A stretch of DNA of 10,446 bases from assembly GCA_049421205.1 (NCBI GenBank), contig JBMSMQ010000033.1, positions 1 to 10,446 of the forward strand, read 5' to 3'. Made by a program: the position numbers and the translations under genes. Shown one piece after another: positions 6,178 through 10,446 of this stretch. This stretch comes from JAFMIT01 sp049421205. GTDB lineage: Bacteria; Actinomycetota; Actinomycetes; S36-B12; UBA5976. The notes under the pieces were generated by a model. That model worked only from the letters and a program-made list of their open reading frames with translations. It made no database searches and had not been told where the DNA came from. Each line of letters begins with the position of its first letter. Within the stretch, counting starts at the first letter, position 1.

Positions 6178-7118
6178 GAGTGCCAATGTGGAGCATCAGC
6201 AATACTCAGTACTCGCCATGCAGTTTCCGTTTCTAAACTTTTTCCGCATGACACCATACGAGGTTCGATTTCATATTTTTCAAGTGACACATTCCAACTT
6301 CTGCCGTCTCGATGTCTCACTTGAACAATGTCGGTGTTATCAAACGTACTGCGAGTGATCGCAGGCAGAAACTTATGATCTCTAATAATGACCACATCAA
6401 GATGCTCGATACCTTCAATGTTATGTGATTTCCTGATTGCGAGTTCTGCTGCTTGTGCCCAGTGGGCAAATGCAGTTCGCCCCCTGATGTGTTCTGGTGA
6501 TATTTTCCCTTGCCAAGCTTGATCAAGAATTGTAAGTGCTGAGCCTTCTGTAAGTCTTCCAAGTGATATTCCCCAAGGAAGCAATAACCCAGTTGGCGCA
6601 AACCTGTGCCCGCCGAGGTGGCTTGATTCATAAAACTGGCTTGTGTATTCAGGATTTCCACGTAATGCATCAATGATTGGTCGCGATTTCATTGCGCAAC
6701 ATGTATCTCGTTTCCCATTCGCACACACAAAGAGAACAGGGTCAGCACTGCGTCGACCCACTGGAGGAAGTTCTCCTCGCAAAATTGCATTGAAGTCCCA
6801 TTGCTCAATTTCTTGAATGTCATCAAGTGATCCTGAACGCATTCGGACACCACCAACTGCTGTGTGGGAAAGCCAAAAACGGCGTCTACGGGATGTGCGA
6901 CGCTCATGAGAAACAAGATCTGGCCTACGTGCAAGGAAAACTCCGACATCCTCAATGGCTGAAATAGATTTCAGTAAGTCGCCAACGCCAGGTGGAAGTG
7001 ATGACTCCAAGAGTGCATCGTGACCCCAAGAACCAGGCTGCTCAATGACGAGCCACACACGTTTACGTGCAGCAGTACCTTCAAGAGACTCATGAGCGGC
7101 GGAATCAGAGCAGTACAT
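6174..7118 (-). CDS. Sucrase/ferredoxin-like family protein, thioredoxin-fold [2Fe-2S]
   Basis: Member of the Suc_Fer-like family (PF06999), also seen in yeast Apd1 and Aim32. Despite the old 'sucrase' name, these are thioredoxin-like ferredoxins. The 314 residues start with the family's MYCSDSA...GTA lead-in and WLVIEQPGSWG (22-32). The iron-sulfur half has CANGKRDTCCAMK (Cys132, 140, 141) and then HLGGHRFAPTG with His167 and His171. The HxxxH pair fits the two-Cys, two-His (non-Rieske) [2Fe-2S] ligation known for Apd1-type proteins; the exact ligands here are inferred. The physiological substrate is unknown. It follows parC by 2 bases, with no clear ribosome site, so translation is probably coupled to parC termination. 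No signal peptide or membrane segment is present. It ends on the reductase gene with a 4-base overlap; an NADP reductase is a conceivable electron partner, but that is only inference. Confidence 0.88.
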   Translation of the reverse strand: MYCSDSAAHESLEGTAARKRVWLVIEQPGSWGHDALLESSLPPGVGDLLKSISAIEDVGVFLARRPDLVSHERRTSRRRRFWLSHTAVGGVRMRSGSLDDIQEIEQWDFNAILRGELPPVGRRSADPVLFVCANGKRDTCCAMKSRPIIDALRGNPEYTSQFYESSHLGGHRFAPTGLLLPWGISLGRLTEGSALTILDQAWQGKISPEHIRGRTAFAHWAQAAELAIRKSHNIEGIEHLDVVIIRDHKFLPAITRSTFDNTDIVQVRHRDGRSWNVSLEKYEIEPRMVSCGKSLETETAWRVLSIADAPHWHS

Positions 7119-7120
7119 TG

Positions 7121-9511
7121 TCAGTGTCCACTCACTACTGCAGTCAGTGTTTCTGAAAATTTGCTCCCTGTTGCGTCCCGTTTGGCAAGTTCTATTTCCA
7201 AGTCGACTGAAGTTCCACCTGTCGAAGCTGCCCTCAATGGGGAAACCGCGGTTGCGGCAAAAATCAATTGATTCTCTCCTCGTTTGAGGCTATGGCAATT
7301 CACGCCCATGGTGGCTCTACCTTTTGCAGGGAAATCTTTGAGTGGTGTGAATTTGATACTTCGAGTTTGTCCTCCGGGGAGTGCACTTGTGTCACCTGCA
7401 CAGGTCACGACAAGAGCACTTTTCTCAGCCACGCCAAAGCAGAGCACTTCATCTCCTTCATAAAGGGTGATGCCAGCCATTCCTGCAGCGGTTTTTCCTT
7501 GTGCACGGACCAAGCCTGCTTTGAAGTGGAGAAGTTTTGATTCTTTAGTAATGAAGACTAAATGTTCATCCTCATTGTTTGAAACCGCTACACCAACAAC
7601 TCGATCATCGTCATCTAGGGATATGACACTCTGGCTACCAGACTTTTGAAGTGCATCTATTTTCACTCGTTTGACGACCCCATCATTGGTTCCAAGTGCG
7701 ATAATGCCATCAATGTGCACAGGAACAAGCGCTACAATTTTCTCGCCGCGCGCCAAGGTTACGAAATCCTTTAAGGTAATTGCAGTTTTTGGAGCGACAC
7801 TTGCCTTATCTTGCAAATTCAACGGTATATCAATCACATCTACGGCATGAAGAACTCCGCGTGAAGTTATAACTCCAACTAATCCGCGGGTGTTTGTTAA
7901 TACGTCAGATGTAATCACATCATGTTTTGTTCTCTTGCCAGCATTGATTGAAACATCAGGTCGTAAGCGTGTAATGAGTCCACTTGACGTCAGTACAACG
8001 CGTGTGACTTCATCTGCCAGTTCGAGGTTTGTGGAAACTGGTCCCGCATCATCTTCAAACGTCGTTTTTCGTTTCGTTCCGAATTGTTTGTTGATGGCAT
8101 GTAATTCATCAATCACCATTTGTGATTGTGCATCTGAACTCTTCAACAATGACTTTAGTTCCTTAATGGTGGCTTCTAGTTCCTTCTGCTCCTTTTCAAC
8201 TTCTAGTGTCGAGTATTTCGTTAAGCGCTTCAGAGGCATATCGAGTATGTAATCTGCTTGAGTGACACTGAGGTCATAGACCTTCATAAGTTTCGCTCGA
8301 GCACCAGCCGTGTCTTCGCTTGATCGAATGACTTGGATGACTTCGTCAATATTGAGTATCGCAATTAATAGACCCGCCACAAGATGGAGTCGATCCTGGG
8401 CTTTAACGAGTCGAAATTTACTTCGCCGAATGACCACATCAAGTCGATGGCTGATGAAGACTTGCAGTGCTTCCCGTAACGAGAGAGTTCTTGGCTGGCC
8501 GTCGACAAGCGCCACCACATTCATTGAAAATTGTTCTTCGAGTGGAGTCGATTTGTAGAGTTGCTGAAGCACTGCATTGGGCTCAAACCCTGACTTGAGT
8601 TCAATGACAAGCTTTAAGCCTTGTTCGCCATCAGATAGGTCGACAACATCTGAAATTCCTGTAATTTTCTTGCTGGTCACACCATCTTTTATTTTTTCGA
8701 TGACTTTTTCTGGTCCGACGTTGTAGGGAAGTTCGGAAACGATCAGGGCTTGTCTTCGAGCTGTCACTCTGTCAATTGCAACTCGAGCTCGAAGTTTAAA
8801 ACTTCCTTTACCTGATTCGTAGGCCTCTTCAATTCCTTCAGAAGTAACAATGATGCCGCCCGTAGGAAAATCGGGACCTGGCACCAACTTCATCAATTGT
8901 TTCAATGTTAATTTCGGATTCTTTATCAAAAGCTCACAAGCCGCAATGATTTCAGAGAGATTGTGTGGGGGAATATTGGTAGCCATACCAACAGCGATAC
9001 CACTTGCACCATTGACAAGAAGGACCGGAAATCCCGCGGGTAAGACTGAGGGTTCTAATTCTCTTCCGTCATAATTTGGTAAAAAGTCGACTACATCTTC
9101 GTCAAGCGATGCAGTGAGGGTGAGAGCGCTGGATGCTAAACGAGCTTCGGTATAGCGATAGGCAGCAGGACCATCATCGAGACTTCCGAAGTTTCCATGC
9201 CCGTCTATGAGAGGTAATCGCATCGTCCAGGATTGAGCGAGGCGAACCATCGCATCATAAATAGCGCCGTCGCCATGGGGATGCAACTTACCCATCACTT
9301 CGCCGACAACTCGGGCAGATTTCACATGGCCACGATCTGGCCGAAGACCCATCTCAGACATAGTGAACAAAATTCGGCGCTGCACTGGTTTAAGACCATC
9401 GCGAGCATCGGGGAGTGCTCTGGAGTAAATCACCGAGTAGGCGTACTCGAGAAATGAGTTTTGCATCTCTGTTGAAACATCTGTTTCAACAATACGTTCG
9501 TGACTAGCCAT
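7121..9511 (-). CDS. parC: DNA topoisomerase IV subunit A (ParC), DNA cleavage subunit
   Basis: Breakage-reunion subunit that pairs with ParE to unlink replicated chromosomes. It has 796 residues. The winged-helix domain holds RALPDARDGLKPVQRRIL (31-48), HPHGDGAIYD (77-86) and the catalytic Tyr120 in AAYRYTEARL, with Arg119 beside it. The tower domain follows (about 150-370), then the helical coiled-coil arm (about 375-475, with ILDMPLKRLT at 421-430). The C-terminal beta-pinwheel (about 495-790) has repeated VITSRGVLH / GTNDGVVKRV blades. No GyrA box (QRRGGKG) is visible, which argues for ParC against GyrA, as does the neighbourhood. Oddity: the residue at the E. coli GyrA Ser83 site is Gly82; the Asp87 site is kept (Asp86). 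The ATG at 9511 has no ribosome site and lies 12 bases, in the same frame, after the kinase stop, so reinitiation or coupling is likely. Middle gene of a minus-strand operon. Confidence 0.95.
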   Translation of the reverse strand: MASHERIVETDVSTEMQNSFLEYAYSVIYSRALPDARDGLKPVQRRILFTMSEMGLRPDRGHVKSARVVGEVMGKLHPHGDGAIYDAMVRLAQSWTMRLPLIDGHGNFGSLDDGPAAYRYTEARLASSALTLTASLDEDVVDFLPNYDGRELEPSVLPAGFPVLLVNGASGIAVGMATNIPPHNLSEIIAACELLIKNPKLTLKQLMKLVPGPDFPTGGIIVTSEGIEEAYESGKGSFKLRARVAIDRVTARRQALIVSELPYNVGPEKVIEKIKDGVTSKKITGISDVVDLSDGEQGLKLVIELKSGFEPNAVLQQLYKSTPLEEQFSMNVVALVDGQPRTLSLREALQVFISHRLDVVIRRSKFRLVKAQDRLHLVAGLLIAILNIDEVIQVIRSSEDTAGARAKLMKVYDLSVTQADYILDMPLKRLTKYSTLEVEKEQKELEATIKELKSLLKSSDAQSQMVIDELHAINKQFGTKRKTTFEDDAGPVSTNLELADEVTRVVLTSSGLITRLRPDVSINAGKRTKHDVITSDVLTNTRGLVGVITSRGVLHAVDVIDIPLNLQDKASVAPKTAITLKDFVTLARGEKIVALVPVHIDGIIALGTNDGVVKRVKIDALQKSGSQSVISLDDDDRVVGVAVSNNEDEHLVFITKESKLLHFKAGLVRAQGKTAAGMAGITLYEGDEVLCFGVAEKSALVVTCAGDTSALPGGQTRSIKFTPLKDFPAKGRATMGVNCHSLKRGENQLIFAATAVSPLRAASTGGTSVDLEIELAKRDATGSKFSETLTAVVSGH

Positions 9512-9523
9512 GGGCGGCTGAGA

Positions 9524-10387
9524 CTACTTTATGTCAAGAACTGCAGGGGTTGCGCCACGTGTTTGACACGCTCTGCTTGCAAAACTTCTTCCAAGTTCTG
9601 CAGCAGATTGATCGTTATGTCCCTGTGCAAGTCCCGCGAGTACCCCAGCGGCAAAGGCATCTCCTGCGCCTACCGTGTCCACAACATTTATCGTGTCAGC
9701 CGCAAGTTGAATTGAGTTTCCGCTACTGTGAATTGTGACTCCGTGTGCTCCACACTTTTCGAAAATGATTGCATCCTTCTCATATCCATGTTTAATAAGT
9801 GTTTCAAGTTCATCCTCATTCGGCAGAATGTAGTCAAATTCGCTTAACCATTTCAAAAGTTGAGCACGTGAAGATTTTTGTAGTGGAGCTGACGATGCAG
9901 GGTCTAGCACAAGAATCGAGCCTCGTTGTTTTGCAGTCTTGATGAGGTTATTCACGAATTGAATATTCGCTTCTTGGAACAGAACATATCCAGATAAATA
10001 CATAATCGAGTTTTCAGTAATTATGGAATCGGAATACGCTTTTGAAACATCAACATTGGCACCTAATTCAGAGAGCATTGAACGTTCTTTATCTGGATGG
10101 GATATCGCAATCACACTGCCGGTATTGGAACTGGATGTATGAAGCGACGTTCGTATTCCAAGATGCTGAAATCTACGCTGGAAAAGATCCCCAAATACAT
10201 CATCGCCAAGTGCACCTACAAGGTGACATGGAATATCGTTGATACCCAGCCACGTCGCGACATTTGCGGCGGCTCCACCAAATTGCATTGTTGTATTGCT
10301 TTTGGTGTCGCTTCCGCGATTGATTTCTTCGTCGATGATGGCGACAATATCAATCATTATGTCACCGATAACAACAATATCCTTCAT
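9524..10387 (-). CDS. psuK: PfkB-family carbohydrate kinase, probably pseudouridine kinase (PsuK-like)
   Basis: Ribokinase-fold kinase that phosphorylates a sugar or nucleoside. The 287 residues fit the family. The N-terminal MKDIVVIGDIMIDIVA gives the first strand and substrate Asp; FGGAAANVA (36-44) is PfkB signature 1 with GALGDDVFG after it; DPASSAP (162-168) and LPNEDE (188-193) are the middle motifs; DTVGAGDAFAAG (237-248) is signature 2, with Asp243 the catalytic base and the anion hole around it. Its ATG overlaps the stop of the upstream gene as ATGA, and that upstream tail looks like PsuG, the enzyme that splits the kinase's product pseudouridine 5'-phosphate into uracil and ribose 5-phosphate. 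This context is the only reason to name pseudouridine as substrate; ribose or another nucleoside remains possible. There is no ribosome site, which fits translational coupling. parC follows after 12 bases. Confidence 0.85.
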   Translation of the reverse strand: MKDIVVIGDIMIDIVAIIDEEINRGSDTKSNTTMQFGGAAANVATWLGINDIPCHLVGALGDDVFGDLFQRRFQHLGIRTSLHTSSSNTGSVIAISHPDKERSMLSELGANVDVSKAYSDSIITENSIMYLSGYVLFQEANIQFVNNLIKTAKQRGSILVLDPASSAPLQKSSRAQLLKWLSEFDYILPNEDELETLIKHGYEKDAIIFEKCGAHGVTIHSSGNSIQLAADTINVVDTVGAGDAFAAGVLAGLAQGHNDQSAAELGRSFASRACQTRGATPAVLDIK

Positions 10388-10446
10388 AGAGAATTGATCG
10401 CTTTGCTGATTTGGGCGGCTAATCGAGCATTTCGCTTTACAACTTG
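10384..10446 (-). CDS. psuG: C-terminal end of a probable pseudouridine-5'-phosphate glycosidase (PsuG), cut by window edge
   Basis: Only the last 20 codons and the TGA stop are in the window. The visible tail has VKRNARLAAQIS, resembling the conserved C-terminal helix of PsuG/IndA-type glycosidases (typically NNAR.AAEIA). The stop overlaps the kinase start in the 4-base ATGA arrangement, typical of co-translated partners, and PsuG next to a PfkB kinase is the known pseudouridine degradation pair. PsuG acts on pseudouridine 5'-phosphate in the cytoplasm, giving uracil and ribose 5-phosphate. The call is based on a short tail and context, so it is moderate; the full gene upstream would settle it. 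Confidence 0.6.
   Translation of the reverse strand, partial: QVVKRNARLAAQISKAINSL

Overview
The window looks like a chromosomal housekeeping region of an actinobacterium (Actinomycetota) with moderate to low GC and very tight gene packing. The evidence is gene content and order: a primary sigma factor of the SigA/HrdB type with a Lys/Ala-rich then acidic N-terminus, a DUF7455-type small zinc protein next to it, actinobacterial topoisomerase IV ParE and ParC, a sucrase/ferredoxin-like protein next to parC, and a PsuG/PfkB-kinase pair. From memory, Streptomyces shows a similar hrdB...parE...parC order. The order or family within the phylum cannot be fixed from the sequence alone. I saw no mobile element, CRISPR array, tRNA or rRNA.

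Layout. 1-362 (-): the first 120 residues of a secreted, six-cysteine protein of unknown function, cut by the window edge and driven by a good sigma-70-like promoter. 363-592: a divergent intergenic region with a 16-bp palindrome. 593-2251 (+): the primary sigma factor. 2255-2446 (-): DUF7455 zinc protein. 2572-4629 (+): ParE. 4626-5135 (-): beta-carbonic anhydrase. 5200-6177 (+): ferredoxin/flavodoxin-NADP reductase of the thioredoxin-reductase fold. 6174-7118 (-): sucrase/ferredoxin-like [2Fe-2S] protein. 7121-9511 (-): ParC. 9524-10387 (-): PfkB-family, probably pseudouridine, kinase. 10384-10446 (-): the last 20 residues of an upstream protein that looks like PsuG.

The genes read as four functional blocks: transcription initiation (sigma), chromosome decatenation (ParE plus ParC, on opposite strands with three genes between them), redox chemistry (NADP reductase and Fe-S protein meeting tail to tail), and pseudouridine salvage (psuG-psuK), which is the front of one minus-strand operon psuG-psuK-parC-Suc_Fer.

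The strongest lead is inside the sigma factor. Between conserved regions 1.2 and 2.1, where related actinobacterial sigma factors carry only a short linker of about 30 residues, this protein has an enlarged linker of about 73 residues with three CxxC pairs (CxxC-x19-CxxC-x10-CxxC), which looks like an inserted zinc ribbon. Other points worth a second look are two convergent gene pairs that share the same TTAA as both stop codons, a probable leaderless or frameshifted start of the reductase gene, several starts without a Shine-Dalgarno sequence, and substitutions in the ParC quinolone-determining loop and the ParE Toprim motif.
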